Positions 37,163 to 47,348 of a DNA stretch of 64,000 nucleotides are shown here, one piece after another. The DNA comes from Bremerella sp. JC817 (GTDB taxonomy: Bacteria > Planctomycetota > Planctomycetia > Pirellulales > Pirellulaceae). The position numbers and the translations under genes were made by a program. The notes under the pieces were generated by a model. It made no database searches, had not been told where the DNA came from, and was given only the letters and a program-made list of their open reading frames with translations. Every line of letters begins with the position of its first letter. Position 1 is the stretch's first letter. The stretch spans positions 310,001 through 374,000 of the forward strand of contig NZ_JBFEFG010000281.1 in NCBI RefSeq assembly GCF_040718835.1, written 5' to 3'.

Positions 37163-37466
37163 GCTTGTTTTCCCTCGAGATTGGATCCGAAAGCGAGAAG
37201 AGGAGAAGGCTGGTGCGTGAAATTTAGTCACGAAAAGGCGTGACTGCCCCTCCATTGTCGTGACACCTGCCATTGCAGCAAGCAATTTTCACGAACAACC
37301 CGAATCTCTGAGCTGGAAATCCAAAAAGTTTCCCGAATTCTGACACTTGGGGCGATTAGTGGGGTTTAAGTTAGATTGAGAGACCTCTTCCAAGCGTATG
37401 CCATCGCGCAGACGACCAATTCTGGGTCTCGCGGAATGAACATAACTTATTGAATCGCAGCATCTT
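37163..37466. other. intergenic region between divergent genes
   Basis: About 300 bases between the DUF1570 gene and the N-domain chain gene. It must hold both promoters. I see an AT-rich stretch around 37360-37380 (GTTTAAGTTAGATTGA) that could be a promoter for the plus strand, but no clear paired -35 and -10 boxes. No gene or repeat is evident. Confidence 0.4.
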
Positions 37467-40400
37467 ATGCACACGATGTTTTCTAGCTTTCAACGTCCGT
37501 TTCAGGTACTTGCCCATGTGGTGCTGGTTGCCGGTCTCGGAATTTTGCCCCTAATGAGTTCGGCCCATGGTGCAGACCCGACATTTGTGGGGTCCTTGGC
37601 CGTAGCCCTGGAAGACGATGCCGTAGCCCAGCTTCAGTTGAGCGATGAAGTCCTCATGAAGCTAAAGACCTTGGCTTACGAGCGGGAAAAGAACGCGCTC
37701 GACATGGCCTTGGAGCTGAAAGGGGCTTCAGCGGAAGAAAAGCAGCAGAAGCTGGACGCTTATGTCGCCGAGTCGGAACGGCTGACGATGGAACTGCTGA
37801 CCGAAGATCAGCAGGCCATGCTGAAGAAGCTGGAAATGAAGAAGGCGGGGATGACCGCCATTCTGGAACCAACCGTTGCCGGTCAGTTGAATCTGGCCGA
37901 TTGGCAAAAGGCCGAACTGGCCCAGGTCTTGAAGGCTACCCAAGCGGCCGGTGCTGGCGAACGCGAGAAGAGCGAATTTGAACGCTTCGCCAATCGCCTG
38001 CTGAGCCCATCGCAGCGAGCCAAGTGGGAAGAACTGGCGGGTATCACCAACAATCCAGAAACGATCCCTGCCGATCAGGTTGTTCCTCCAAACCGTGACG
38101 GACCACAAGCACCTGCTATCGCCGCTTCCGGCGAAATGGGTCCAGCCGCACCAGGCATGCCTGCCGTTTCGCCATCGGACGCCGTTGCCGGCACCGCTGG
38201 TGCCCCTGGCATGATGGGTGGCAACACCATGAAGTTCAGCTTCCGCTACCAGCCATGGGGCGATGTCCTCGATTGGTTCGCCGAGCAAGCCGACTTGTCG
38301 CTGGTGATGGACGCTCCACCTGCAGGCACCTTTAACTACACCGACGGCAAAGCATACACGCCAGCCGAAGCGATCGACCTGCTCAACAGCATCCTGCTGA
38401 CCAAGGGGTATACCCTGGTTCGCCGCGAAAAGATGTTAATCGTGGTCAACCTGGAAGATGGCATCCCGCCAAATTTGGTCACTACCGTCTCCATGGAAGA
38501 ACTCGACGACCGCGGCAAGTTCGAGCTGGTCAGCGTGCTGTTCAGCCTGAAGAAGATGACCGCCTCGGAAGCGGAAGCGGAAATCACCAAGCTGATCGGT
38601 CCCCAAGGAGCCGTCGTTGCTCTGTCGCAGTCGAACCAGGTCTTCGTTACCGAAACGGCCGGTCGCCTGCGTACCATTCGCGACATGATCCAGGCCGTCG
38701 AAAACCCATTCGGCAGCGACGTGACCGTGGTCGACACCCAGAACCTGCTGGCCGACGAAATCTTGACGATCGTTCGCCAACTGATGGGGATGGAAGAAGG
38801 CTCGAACACTGCCGCCGATGGCTCGATTCGTTTCGCCACCGACACGATCGGTACCAAGATCTTCCTGACCGGGAAGAAAGACACCGTCGACAAGGTTCAG
38901 AAACTGATCGCTCAGGTCGACGTTCCAGGCGGTGGCCTGGGTGGTTCGCCTGGCGACCAGCTTCAACTGGAAGTCTATCCGCTGGGCACCCTGGAACCTG
39001 CCACCACGCTGCAAGTCATGCAGACGCTGCTAGCCGGCAACCCAGACGTTCGCCTTGCCATCGACGAGAACACCGGCAACCTGATCACGCTGGCTCGTGG
39101 CGACGAACATGCCACCGTCAAAGCAACCCTTTCGCAGATGCAGCGTGACTCGAAGCAGGTCGAAGTGATTCAACTGATCACCGTCGATCCGCAGATGGCC
39201 GTCCTTTCGATCAACAAGCTGTTTGGTGGTGCTGGCGAAAAGCCGAACCCAAACGCACCGATCATAGATGCCGACCCGCTCACTTCGCAGTTGTTGGTCC
39301 GAGGCACCGGTGAACAAGTTCGTCAGATCAAAGATCTGCTGATGAAGATGGGCGAAGATCCTGATGCTGCTTTGGCGAGCCGCGGCGATCGGGGCAATAT
39401 CCGCTCGATCCCATTGTCCGGCACCGCTGCGGAACGCGTTCTCAACGAACTCGAAATGCTTTGGCCAACGGTCAGCACGAGCCGTATCCGCGTGGTGCGT
39501 CCTTCGGCTCAGCCAGCCGTTCGTGGCCTGCCACCAAACATGCCAGCCGATAGCCCGAACACGACCGGCTCGACCTACGACGAGGCAGAAGCTCCTCGCC
39601 TGCCATTCAACTCCGAAGCACGCTCTTCCCAGAAGAGCGTCTTTCAGTTTGTGGACTATCAGGAAGGTGACGCCGCGGAAGAGGAAGCCACAACGCGTCG
39701 TGCTCCGATGATCACGGCCGCCCAGGCCCCGACCACCGCGAGTGCCAAGCTTCCATCCATGACCATTCCAGCCACCCCGGCCCCGACGGGTGACCCTCTG
39801 GCTAAGAAGCCTGGCGAGATCACCGTGATGATGGGCCCGAACGGCTTGATCATCGCTTCGGAAGATCAAGAAGCCCTCGACAAATTGGAAGCCCTGATCG
39901 AAACGCTCAGCTCGCGATACTCGTCGTCGGCAGAGTACTCGGTTTATTACCTTCGCTATGTGAAGGCAGACGTCGCCGCTTCAATGCTGCAAAGTATCCT
40001 GACCGGCGTTGCCCCAAGCGACGATGGCGGTGGTTCGCTGATGGGCGACATCGCTTCCGAAATGCTCGGTGGTGGTGGCGGCCTGATGGGTTCGCTGATG
40101 GGTCTTGGCGGAAGCAGCTCCAGCACTTCGCTCTCAGGCGGATCGCTGAGCATCATTCCAGACATGCGATTGAATGCCCTGGTGGTTCAAGCCGGCATCG
40201 AAGACCTCGACAAGATCGACCAGTTGCTGAAGATCATCGATCAACCGCACAGCCCGGAACAAGTCGAAACCAAACGCACCCCACGCATGATTCCGGTTCT
40301 GTATACCAGTGCCCAGGAAATTGCGAACATCGTGCAGACCGTTTACTCCGACCGCATCGCTGCCAGTGGCCAAGGTCAGCAACAGCGTCAGCCTTCGCCG

Positions 40401-40985
40401 GAAGACTTCATCCGTGCCCTGCGTGGCGGCGGGCGAGGTGGTCGCGATGGTGGCGGCAACGGAGGCGGAGCCCAGAGCGAACCAGAAAAGATGACAATCG
40501 GCGTCGATACTCGCAGCAACTCGCTGGTGGTCTCGGCCCCAGACCCACTGTTCGAGGAAGTCAAATCGCTGGTCGAAGAACTCGATCAAGCGGGCGACGA
40601 CACCAACCAGACGATGCAGGTCGTCAAGGTTCGCAGCTCGAATCCAGAAGCGATCCAGAAGGCATTGTCTTCGCTGACCGGCCAGCCGGTGACGGTCAAT
40701 TCGCAGACGGCGAACGCCAGCAGCAACAACTCGAGCAGTTCCAACAATTCGTCGCAACCTCAGCCCAACGCGGATGAAATGCGTCAGCGTATGGAAATGT
40801 TCCAGCGTATTCGCCAGCAGATGCAAAGTGGTGGCGGCGGTGCCCCAGGCGGCGGTCGCGGCGGCAGCACCGGTGGCGGCAGCACCGGTGGTGGTGGCCG
40901 CGGTGGTAACACCGGAGGCGGCGGTCGCGGTGGCTTTGGTGGCGGCGGCTTCGGCGGCGGTGGTGGTGGCCGAGGCGGTCGCTAA
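37467..40985 (+). CDS. chain of secretin N-domains without a pore domain
   Basis: A 1172-residue exported protein. After a signal peptide (about 1-36) comes a helical region (about 45-200) with repeated LTxxQ-like units (LTEDQQAMLKKL, LNLADWQKAEL, LSPSQRAKWEEL). Residues about 255-335 are an N0-like secretin domain (WGDVLDWFAEQADLSLVM, AIDLLNSILLTKGYTLV). From about 350 to 1085 there are about eight secretin N-type repeats, each ending in a NxLxVxxxxxxxxxIxxLIxxLD-like pattern. The end is a low-complexity Ser/Asn then Gly-rich tail. The typical secretin channel domain and its signature are missing, so this is not a pore by itself; it may bind another secretin or act alone in the periplasm. 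No ribosome-binding site is seen before the ATG. Confidence 0.85.
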   Translation: MHTMFSSFQRPFQVLAHVVLVAGLGILPLMSSAHGADPTFVGSLAVALEDDAVAQLQLSDEVLMKLKTLAYEREKNALDMALELKGASAEEKQQKLDAYVAESERLTMELLTEDQQAMLKKLEMKKAGMTAILEPTVAGQLNLADWQKAELAQVLKATQAAGAGEREKSEFERFANRLLSPSQRAKWEELAGITNNPETIPADQVVPPNRDGPQAPAIAASGEMGPAAPGMPAVSPSDAVAGTAGAPGMMGGNTMKFSFRYQPWGDVLDWFAEQADLSLVMDAPPAGTFNYTDGKAYTPAEAIDLLNSILLTKGYTLVRREKMLIVVNLEDGIPPNLVTTVSMEELDDRGKFELVSVLFSLKKMTASEAEAEITKLIGPQGAVVALSQSNQVFVTETAGRLRTIRDMIQAVENPFGSDVTVVDTQNLLADEILTIVRQLMGMEEGSNTAADGSIRFATDTIGTKIFLTGKKDTVDKVQKLIAQVDVPGGGLGGSPGDQLQLEVYPLGTLEPATTLQVMQTLLAGNPDVRLAIDENTGNLITLARGDEHATVKATLSQMQRDSKQVEVIQLITVDPQMAVLSINKLFGGAGEKPNPNAPIIDADPLTSQLLVRGTGEQVRQIKDLLMKMGEDPDAALASRGDRGNIRSIPLSGTAAERVLNELEMLWPTVSTSRIRVVRPSAQPAVRGLPPNMPADSPNTTGSTYDEAEAPRLPFNSEARSSQKSVFQFVDYQEGDAAEEEATTRRAPMITAAQAPTTASAKLPSMTIPATPAPTGDPLAKKPGEITVMMGPNGLIIASEDQEALDKLEALIETLSSRYSSSAEYSVYYLRYVKADVAASMLQSILTGVAPSDDGGGSLMGDIASEMLGGGGGLMGSLMGLGGSSSSTSLSGGSLSIIPDMRLNALVVQAGIEDLDKIDQLLKIIDQPHSPEQVETKRTPRMIPVLYTSAQEIANIVQTVYSDRIAASGQGQQQRQPSPEDFIRALRGGGRGGRDGGGNGGGAQSEPEKMTIGVDTRSNSLVVSAPDPLFEEVKSLVEELDQAGDDTNQTMQVVKVRSSNPEAIQKALSSLTGQPVTVNSQTANASSNNSSSSNNSSQPQPNADEMRQRMEMFQRIRQQMQSGGGGAPGGGRGGSTGGGSTGGGGRGGNTGGGGRGGFGGGGFGGGGGGRGGR

Positions 40986-41025
40986 ACACCTTCAGCAATT
41001 CACCGTTGTTTGAAATTCACTTTTG

Positions 41026-41061
41026 AAGGGACTGCGTGGGCCAGGCAGTCCCTTTTCTTTT
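41026..41061 (+). terminator. intrinsic terminator after the N-domain chain gene
   Basis: AAGGGACTGC (41026-41035) pairs perfectly with GCAGTCCCTT (41045-41054) around a 9-base loop, followed by TTCTTTT. It lies 40 bases after the stop of the plus-strand gene and 23 bases from the end of the convergent kinase gene, which it may also shield. Confidence 0.9.
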
Positions 41062-41076
41062 GCGCCTACGCAATCG

Positions 41077-43569
41077 TTAAGTCCCGACGACGAACGTGCC
41101 GCGTTGGATCCATTCCAACTCGGGTCGAATGGCCTGGAACTGATCGAGCAGAATCTGCAGATCGACCTGAGCGGCCTCGAAGTTCTCGGCCGCCCCGTGC
41201 TCTTCCATCCGCTTTGCCGCTTCCAAACCGCTGCTGGCAGAGAAGTAGCCAAACGAACCTTTCATGCTATGGGCACTTCGTTGCAGTTTCGGGCCATCGC
41301 GATCGGTCAACGCGTTTTGGAGTTCATCGAGCAGCCGGGCGCTGTCTTCCAGGAACACGCCTATCAGCGCAACCAGCAGATCGTGATCGCCACCCACGTT
41401 GGTCAGCGCCGCGGGGTAATCGACCAGCTTAAGCGTCATCGTGTCGTCCGACTCTGGCTCGTCGAATATTGGAGGTGCTGTTTCTTCCGCTTCGACAAGC
41501 TCCTCGGTCGCCGCGAGCTCAAGCGTTTGCGTTGTCATCACCCGATCGATCACCTCATACAGCACATTGGCATTGATCGGCTTGGTGAGGTAATCGTCCA
41601 TGCCTGCTTCCAGGCATCGCTCGCGATCTCCTTTCATCGCATGGGCGGTCATCGCCACAATCGGAATGCGAGAGCCTTGCTCAGCCTGAAGTCGGCGGAT
41701 CTCGGCCGTGGCGGCGAAGCCATCCATGATGGGCATCTGCACATCCATCAGGACCAAATCAAATGGTTGCGTTCGATAAGCATCGACGGCCTGCTTTCCA
41801 TCGGCAACCACGTGCACCGTGTGGCCACACTTCTGCAGCAGCAGCGACGCCAGTTTCTGATTCACAAGGTTGTCTTCGGCCAGCAGGATGCTGTAGGTCC
41901 GCAGGCCAAACGCATGACTTTCGCCGCTGGTTTGTTCCTGGCGACGGGCCAGTTCTTCAAAGCCGAGCACCGTCACCATCGCGTCGAACAAGTCAGACTG
42001 CTTCACCGGCTTGGTGACCACGGCGTCGATCCGGCAGGGCAACTCTTGCATGGCCGCTTCGCTCATCACGCCATGCGTTAGAAGGATCGCTTTGGCATCG
42101 CCGGCCCCCAGGTCAGACTGCATCCGGCGTAGTAGTTCGATACCTTCGATCGACGGCATTTGATCGTCGACGATCAGCACCTTTTGCGAGGCCGACTTGT
42201 CGCTGTCGTTTTGCCAGAAGGCCAGCGCCGTGCCCCCATCTTGAAACGGTTTGAGAGCCAGCCCCCAGTTCCCAAGCATTTCGGAAACGACGTTCAGCGA
42301 CGACTGATTATCGTCGACCAACAGTACATCGTTGGCCAATGCTTCTTGCGGGAAAGGCTGGAGCCGCGCATCGGTCAGGCCACCCTTTTTCATACGGGTG
42401 GTGAAATGAAACGAGGTTCCTTCGCCGACTGAGCTTTCGACCCAGATTCGGCCGGCCATCAATTCCACCAGTCGCGAACAGATGGAAAGCCCCAGCCCGG
42501 TACCGCCGAATTTGCGGGTCGTCGAGCCATCGGCCTGCTCGAATGCGGCGAAGATTTTTTCGAGTGACTCGGGTGGAATCCCAATCCCCGTGTCGATGAC
42601 GCTGAACTGAAGTGAGACCATCTCAGGATCATCGGCTTCTGCGATGTCGACGCGCAACACGACTTCTCCGGCCTCGGTGAACTTGATCGCGTTGCCCACC
42701 AGGTTCACAATGATCTGTCGCAGGCGAACCGGATCGCCTAGCACCTCGGCCGGAACATCGGGGCGAATGTGACAAACCAGTTCCAAGCCTTTGCCATGGG
42801 CCCGGAATGCCATCGTCTTCATCAGGTCGCCCAGGACTTCGCGCAGCTGAAACGGGATCTCTTCCAGCACCAGCTTGCCTGCCTCGATCTTCGAGAAGTC
42901 GAGAATGTCGTTGATCACTCCCACCAACGCATCGGCGGAAGTCTTGATCATTTGCAGGTATTCACGTTGCGAATCGCTCAAGTCGGTCTCGAGCAGGATT
43001 TCGGTCATCCCAATGATGCCGTTCATCGGGGTGCGAATCTCGTGGCTCATATTCGCCAGGAACTGCCCCTTGGCCTGGTTTGCGGCGTCGGCCACTTCCT
43101 TCTGCTGCTGAATCATGTCGTTGGCCAACGCCAGCAAGTGCGACTGGGCCTGAATCAACATATGGACCGACATCAACCGATAATTACCATCTTCCCAACG
43201 AACCGCGATCGGTTCGTAGGCAGCATCACGCGAGCGACTCAGGGCTGCTCGGGCTGCCTCGTGAATGCCAACATCGCCTTGCAATTCGAGTGGCTTGATA
43301 TTGATTGCCTCGAACAAAAGCCGGATCGGTCGCTGCGAATAGAGATCGCGCGAGAACAAGCGGCTCATGTACTCCAGGAACTTTTCGCGTGAGATCACCC
43401 CCAGCAGTTGATCTTCGACCAGGATCAAAATGCCGGGCAGGTCGTGGTTGGCGTTGAAGATCTCTTCGACCTCTTTGGTGTGCGTGCCCGCCGACACAGC
43501 GATCTCGTGGGCCGGCAATTCCGCCAGGGTCGAATTACTCAGCAGTTTGGAAAGGTCAGAATAAATCAT
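41077..43569 (-). CDS. hybrid sensor histidine kinase with two receivers and an HPt domain
   Basis: An 830-residue cytoplasmic protein with no transmembrane segment. Residues about 15-145 look like a pair of CBS-type motifs ([25 protein letters not shown]), which suggests sensing of a nucleotide or small ligand. HisKA has [16 protein letters not shown] with H176, then HATPase_c with [16 protein letters not shown] and GGTGLGLSI. Receiver 1 has its Asp at 468 (VDDQMP), receiver 2 at 609 (MDVQMP), both with KP. The C-terminal HPt domain has H767 in [11 protein letters not shown]. It is 54 bases downstream of a receiver/ATPase gene, its likely partner. Confidence 0.92.
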   Translation of the reverse strand: MIYSDLSKLLSNSTLAELPAHEIAVSAGTHTKEVEEIFNANHDLPGILILVEDQLLGVISREKFLEYMSRLFSRDLYSQRPIRLLFEAINIKPLELQGDVGIHEAARAALSRSRDAAYEPIAVRWEDGNYRLMSVHMLIQAQSHLLALANDMIQQQKEVADAANQAKGQFLANMSHEIRTPMNGIIGMTEILLETDLSDSQREYLQMIKTSADALVGVINDILDFSKIEAGKLVLEEIPFQLREVLGDLMKTMAFRAHGKGLELVCHIRPDVPAEVLGDPVRLRQIIVNLVGNAIKFTEAGEVVLRVDIAEADDPEMVSLQFSVIDTGIGIPPESLEKIFAAFEQADGSTTRKFGGTGLGLSICSRLVELMAGRIWVESSVGEGTSFHFTTRMKKGGLTDARLQPFPQEALANDVLLVDDNQSSLNVVSEMLGNWGLALKPFQDGGTALAFWQNDSDKSASQKVLIVDDQMPSIEGIELLRRMQSDLGAGDAKAILLTHGVMSEAAMQELPCRIDAVVTKPVKQSDLFDAMVTVLGFEELARRQEQTSGESHAFGLRTYSILLAEDNLVNQKLASLLLQKCGHTVHVVADGKQAVDAYRTQPFDLVLMDVQMPIMDGFAATAEIRRLQAEQGSRIPIVAMTAHAMKGDRERCLEAGMDDYLTKPINANVLYEVIDRVMTTQTLELAATEELVEAEETAPPIFDEPESDDTMTLKLVDYPAALTNVGGDHDLLVALIGVFLEDSARLLDELQNALTDRDGPKLQRSAHSMKGSFGYFSASSGLEAAKRMEEHGAAENFEAAQVDLQILLDQFQAIRPELEWIQRGTFVVGT

Positions 43570-43623
43570 CGGATCGCCACGGCGATTTTGGCGGTATCGA
43601 ACAAAAGAGCATGTTCCGCGTTG

Positions 43624-44535
43624 TTAGCAGGCATCGGCGTTGAATTTGGCAATGCGAATCGTCTTCGCCGCGTCGTCGAAGGCAAACTGATCCATGAAGG
43701 CCTGCATCAAAACGAGCCCACGATTGCCAATGCGATCCAAGGCATTGGCCGCATTGGGATCGGGAATCGAAGCGGGATCGATACCGGGCCCATCGAAGGC
43801 GATTTCAAACTCCGCCTTGCTGGCCGACATCTCGGCATGGACGCGAACCTTCCGATCACGGAACGGCTCGGTCATACGACGCTCTTCAACGAGGGCCAAT
43901 GCTTCCGGTTTGCCAAGCTGCAGTTGATCGATTTCATCGAGCGTTAGTTCCAGATTGCCACGATAGCATGCACTGAACAGAGCCCCTTCCAGAGCCATGC
44001 CAAGCCGGACCTGACCGCTGTCTTCGCAGACGCCGAGACTTCCGCAGATCTGCTGCAGCATCTCGACCAGGCGTTCGAAAAGGATTGGTTCGTTGTCGAG
44101 CTCGAAGGTGAACTCGGCGGTTCGCATGCAGCTTGTAAGACGTTCGTAATTCTTCTCGGCCAGTCCCAAGGCACGCACCTGTTGGACGGTCGGCACGAGT
44201 CGCTCGGCGATCAGGCCTTTCGGAACATAGCATGCCGCGCCTTGTTCCAGGGCTTGGACGGCCAGTTGCTCGCTGCCATGGGCGGTCGTCAGAATGACCG
44301 GGATCTCGGGGTAGATCGTCTGCATCCGCATGACCAACTCGAGCCCGTTCATTTCAGGCATGTTCAAGTCGGTGACGACCAGGTCGATCTCGTCGCTCAT
44401 CGCGTGCAGCTTTTCGAGGGCGTCCATTCCGTTCTTGGCCTTGGTGACCGAATCGTTCGCCGGATCTTTTTTCAGAATCGCTTCGATCAGGTGCAAATCG
44501 ACCGGCGTGTCGTCAACGATCAGAATGGTGGCCAT
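43624..44535 (-). CDS. response regulator with RsbW-type ATPase domain
   Basis: A 303-residue protein: receiver domain at 1-125 with phospho-acceptor D56 (VVTDLNMPEMNG) and KG after VP, then a HATPase_c_2 domain of the anti-sigma/serine kinase type at about 150-300. Its marks are RLGMALEGALFSACYRGNLEL, where the usual Asn of the N-box is replaced, and IGNRGLVLMQAFMDQFAF near the end. The G1 motif DxGxG is read as DGPGIDP. Such proteins usually couple phosphorylation to a partner-switching pathway. GAGAGG stands before the ATG. The gene lies just upstream of the hybrid kinase; 242 bases upstream show nothing else. Confidence 0.85.
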   Translation of the reverse strand: MATILIVDDTPVDLHLIEAILKKDPANDSVTKAKNGMDALEKLHAMSDEIDLVVTDLNMPEMNGLELVMRMQTIYPEIPVILTTAHGSEQLAVQALEQGAACYVPKGLIAERLVPTVQQVRALGLAEKNYERLTSCMRTAEFTFELDNEPILFERLVEMLQQICGSLGVCEDSGQVRLGMALEGALFSACYRGNLELTLDEIDQLQLGKPEALALVEERRMTEPFRDRKVRVHAEMSASKAEFEIAFDGPGIDPASIPDPNAANALDRIGNRGLVLMQAFMDQFAFDDAAKTIRIAKFNADAC

Positions 44536-44777
44536 GGGAAACCTCTCTTGCGATTCCGTGCATGAATGGAAAACCTGACGCGTGGGCGTCGATCAGATAG
44601 TCGAGCCTTGGCAGCGGCTTGAGTAGGCATCTGCGAACTCGAATCTGAAGAGCCGTTAACATAGCGTTCGGTTTGGGTTCGAGTTATTGGTATACCGCTA
44701 CGTGAGATTCGGACCGCGTGACATTGGCTCAAATTCACGGAACCTTCATGCAGCCCTAACGGATGTGAACCGCAGCT

Positions 44778-45473
44778 TCATCCACTCCAAACATTCCACC
44801 ACGACTTCTTCTGCGATGTGCTTTTTTTCATGGCCGCAGCACCGCCGATTCGCACATCCATGTCCGAGTTCTCAAGGATCGTGCCTCGCAGAATCGAATT
44901 GAAGAACTTCGCTCCGTTGAGCTTCGCACCTTCCAGGTTGGCGTCCGTCAGATCGGCCCCGATGAAGATCGCCCCTTCGAGGCAGGCCTTCTTGAGCGAC
45001 GCTCGCCGCAGGTTCGCGCCTTTCAAATCCGATGATCGCAGGTCGGACCGGTTCAGGTTCGCTCCAGAGAAGTTCGCCCGCAGCTTGGCCATGCTTAGAT
45101 CGCAATCGGAAAGTCTGGCCCCTTCGCACTGGGCTCCGTTCAAATCGGCATAGCGGAAGGTGCATTGGTGGAAGTCTCCTTCCATCAGCAATGCCGCCTT
45201 CAGCTTGGCGTTGGAGAAGTCGGCCCCGGTCGCCACGACACTGGTCAGATTGGCTGCTGCCAGGCAGGCATCTTGCAGACTGGCCCGTTCCAGGATCGCT
45301 CGGGCAAGATCGGACTCGCGAAGATCGGCGATATCGAGAATTGCGCCGGTCAGATTTTGCTCGACCAGCAGGGCACCGGACAACGGCAGACTGGAAAGCT
45401 TCGCCCCTGCCAACGACTTCAGTGGAAGCCGGCGGAGCGTCTCACCAGACGACTTGTGGCGAATCTCAATCAT
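44778..45473 (-). CDS. pentapeptide-repeat protein
   Basis: A 231-residue protein made largely of pentapeptide repeats with the pattern A(D/N)LxX, for example ADLRESDLARAILERASL, GANLNRSDLRSSDLKGANL and GADLTDANLEGAKL, covering about residues 40-215. It should fold as a right-handed quadrilateral beta-helix. The function of such proteins is mostly unknown, though some bind gyrase. It starts at the ATG at 45473; no signal peptide is seen, so it is likely cytoplasmic. It stands alone. Confidence 0.9.
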   Translation of the reverse strand: MIEIRHKSSGETLRRLPLKSLAGAKLSSLPLSGALLVEQNLTGAILDIADLRESDLARAILERASLQDACLAAANLTSVVATGADFSNAKLKAALLMEGDFHQCTFRYADLNGAQCEGARLSDCDLSMAKLRANFSGANLNRSDLRSSDLKGANLRRASLKKACLEGAIFIGADLTDANLEGAKLNGAKFFNSILRGTILENSDMDVRIGGAAAMKKSTSQKKSWWNVWSG

Positions 45474-45661
45474 TCCCGCAGTTCGTCAATGTTCCACCGC
45501 CCTGCCCTGCACGCGACAACGAATGACGTGCAAAGCAACGTCGATGGACTTGGGGTTGGCTGGGATTGAAGTTGAAATTAGCGAGCCTAGATTAGGCTGT
45601 AAAACGAATTTTCAACGTTCGCCAATAGAATCAACCAACCTTAACAAACTGCGAAATAGCA

Positions 45662-45683
45662 GGGGAAAGACTAGCCTTTCCCC
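45662..45683. terminator. hairpin at the 3' end of the EF-hand gene, stop codon in loop
   Basis: GGGGAAAG (45662-45669) pairs perfectly with CTTTCCCC (45676-45683). The TAG stop codon of the EF-hand gene (45671-45673 on the minus strand) lies in the loop. There is no T-run after it on the minus strand, so it is rather a 3'-end structure than a classical terminator. Confidence 0.45.
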
Positions 45684-47029
45684 GCTTCCAGACATTCCTT
45701 CGGCGTGATCACACCGTCGTGATTCAAGTCGTAGCTATCGAATTCGGCGACCTTCGATTCACTCCATGACGAGGTGTACTCGTGCATCATGACCTGACCA
45801 TCGCCATCCAGGTCGTTGCGGGTAAACCAATCTGGCAGCCCCTTCGGTAGACGCTCGGTGGCAGTGAGGAAGCGATAGGTTTCCTGCTTCGGCGAATCGC
45901 TGGAGCGGCTGCGGCCCGATGAAGATCCACGAGCGAAGCTTTCGTTCCGCTGCGTCAGTTCGTCAAGCGTGATGCGGCCGTCGCCATTCTTGTCGTACTC
46001 TTCAGCGTTACGAAGCCCGCCCCATTCGTCTTTTTCGAGTGTGCCATTGCCATTGCGATCGTTACGGCGCATTAAGCTCTCGGCGTATTCTCGGAAACGA
46101 TCGTCACCACCACGGCCACGATCGTCACCTCGACGATCATCCCGGTCGCCACCGCGACTGCCGCCGCTACTACGGACCACACGTTCGCAAAGTTCTTCCA
46201 TCGACAGGCGACCATCTTTGTTCTTGTCGTCCTGGGTCGGATCGTCCCGCCAACGGACTTCCTGCCATTCGGTGCCGTCCAGGTAGTGGTTCTTATTCTT
46301 GTCGTAGCGATCCATGATGCCCATCACTTGATCGACCACCGACTTACCATAGCGATCTTCCAGCGACTTGCCGTTGACCGGTGGCGGTGCATCGAAGCCC
46401 TGGGCAGGTTCGGCATCGGACGAAACACCAAAGCTCATGCTGGCCGAGTCGACCCCCTTTTCTCGCTCTTCGCGAGCTTCTTTGACTTTCTTGGAAGCAT
46501 CTTCGACGTTGATGCTTTTGCTGTTTTCCAGACCAGTGCCGGTGAGGATCCGCTTCAGGAATTCTCCGCCGCGACCTTCCAGTTCTTCCCCTTCGATCTT
46601 GCCGTTTCCATCACGGTCGAAACGCTTCAGCATTTCGGCCGGATCGAAACCTCCGGGGCCACCTCGACCACCTCGGTCGCCGCCCCAACCTCCACGATCG
46701 CCACCGCGATCACCGCCTCGGTCTCCACCACGATCCCCTCCTCGGTCACCGCCGCGATCTCGACCACCACGGTCGCCTCCGCGGTCGCCGCCATCATCGC
46801 CACCGCGATCACGACGAAATCCACCACCTGGGCCACCGCCGCCCGGTCCGCCACCTTGCCAACCGCCAGGGCCGCCACCACCGGGTCCGCCGCCTGGTCC
46901 ACCTCCCCCTGGTCCGCCACGCTGCCATCCACCAGGAGGTCCTTGCGCGAAAAGCGATTCCGTCGAGATGGCAATCAGCGACAGAATTACCAGTGCCAGG
47001 CCAAGATGAAAGGAAGAACGGGCGATCAT
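45671..47029 (-). CDS. exported EF-hand protein with Gly-Arg-Asp-rich repeat
   Basis: About 452 residues from the ATG at 47029, which has AAGAGG nine bases before it; ATGs at 47035 and 47050 are possible. A signal peptide ends near SLFAQ. Residues about 30-128 are a low-complexity Gly-rich stretch with RGGD units. The remainder has about seven EF-hand-type calcium loops, such as DRDGNGKIEGEE, DKNKDGRLSMEE, DRNGNGTLEKDE, DKNGDGRITLDE, DLDGDGQVMMHE and DLNHDGVITPKE. Such proteins are exported and probably bind several calcium ions, a common planctomycete type. It is divergent from the LTxxQ-type gene at 47349. Confidence 0.88.
   Translation of the reverse strand: MIARSSFHLGLALVILSLIAISTESLFAQGPPGGWQRGGPGGGGPGGGPGGGGPGGWQGGGPGGGGPGGGFRRDRGGDDGGDRGGDRGGRDRGGDRGGDRGGDRGGDRGGDRGGWGGDRGGRGGPGGFDPAEMLKRFDRDGNGKIEGEELEGRGGEFLKRILTGTGLENSKSINVEDASKKVKEAREEREKGVDSASMSFGVSSDAEPAQGFDAPPPVNGKSLEDRYGKSVVDQVMGIMDRYDKNKNHYLDGTEWQEVRWRDDPTQDDKNKDGRLSMEELCERVVRSSGGSRGGDRDDRRGDDRGRGGDDRFREYAESLMRRNDRNGNGTLEKDEWGGLRNAEEYDKNGDGRITLDELTQRNESFARGSSSGRSRSSDSPKQETYRFLTATERLPKGLPDWFTRNDLDGDGQVMMHEYTSSWSESKVAEFDSYDLNHDGVITPKECLEAGKG
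46645..46942 (-). repeat. low-complexity Gly-rich coding repeat
   Basis: Inside the EF-hand gene, a stretch coding about 100 residues of Gly, Pro, Trp, Arg and Asp, with tandem RGGD units in its C-terminal half, each about 12 bases. The DNA is strongly GC-rich and repetitive, likely to expand or contract by slippage. It is coding, not a CRISPR or satellite. Confidence 0.7.
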
Positions 47030-47348
47030 GGGCATGATCCTCTTTTCCATGAAATGAAATCGCAGCGAGCAGCAAATGCTTCTAACAGTTTAATTCGCAT
47101 TGCCTGCTACCGTTAAACCCCGCGAGTTGCTTTTGGGTTGTGCTCTCAAACCGGCAAACCGCGTAATTTTCAAGAATTTGGTCATGATTCAGCAAATCTC
47201 TCGAAACCTTGCCCACTTCGCATGGTTGACCTCCCTTAGGCACATGCCCCATGCGGCTTTCAGGCCCTCCTAAGGCATGTGACCTGCTAAATTGAAACTC
47301 AGACCCCTCGTTTGGGCGAGATCTCCCACTATTCTGAAAGGTGCCTCG
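47030..47348. other. intergenic region between divergent exported-protein genes
   Basis: About 320 bases between the EF-hand gene and the LTxxQ-type gene. It should hold both promoters. A motif resembling CCTTAGG with CACATG occurs at about 47235-47250 and again, in changed order, near 47270-47281, which could be regulator sites. I see no gene. A long minus-strand open frame through here is only a shadow of the plus-strand gene. Confidence 0.35.

Noticed and set aside
35897..37243. 448-codon plus-strand frame opposite the DUF1570 gene
   Set aside because: The minus-strand protein has a signal peptide and HExxH motif; the antisense frame has no recognisable sequence.
46645..46942. Repeats resembling a CRISPR or satellite array
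   Set aside because: Units of about 12 bases are in frame and code for Gly-Arg-Asp repeats inside one gene, without spacers. The same holds for the Gly-rich end at 40849-40983.
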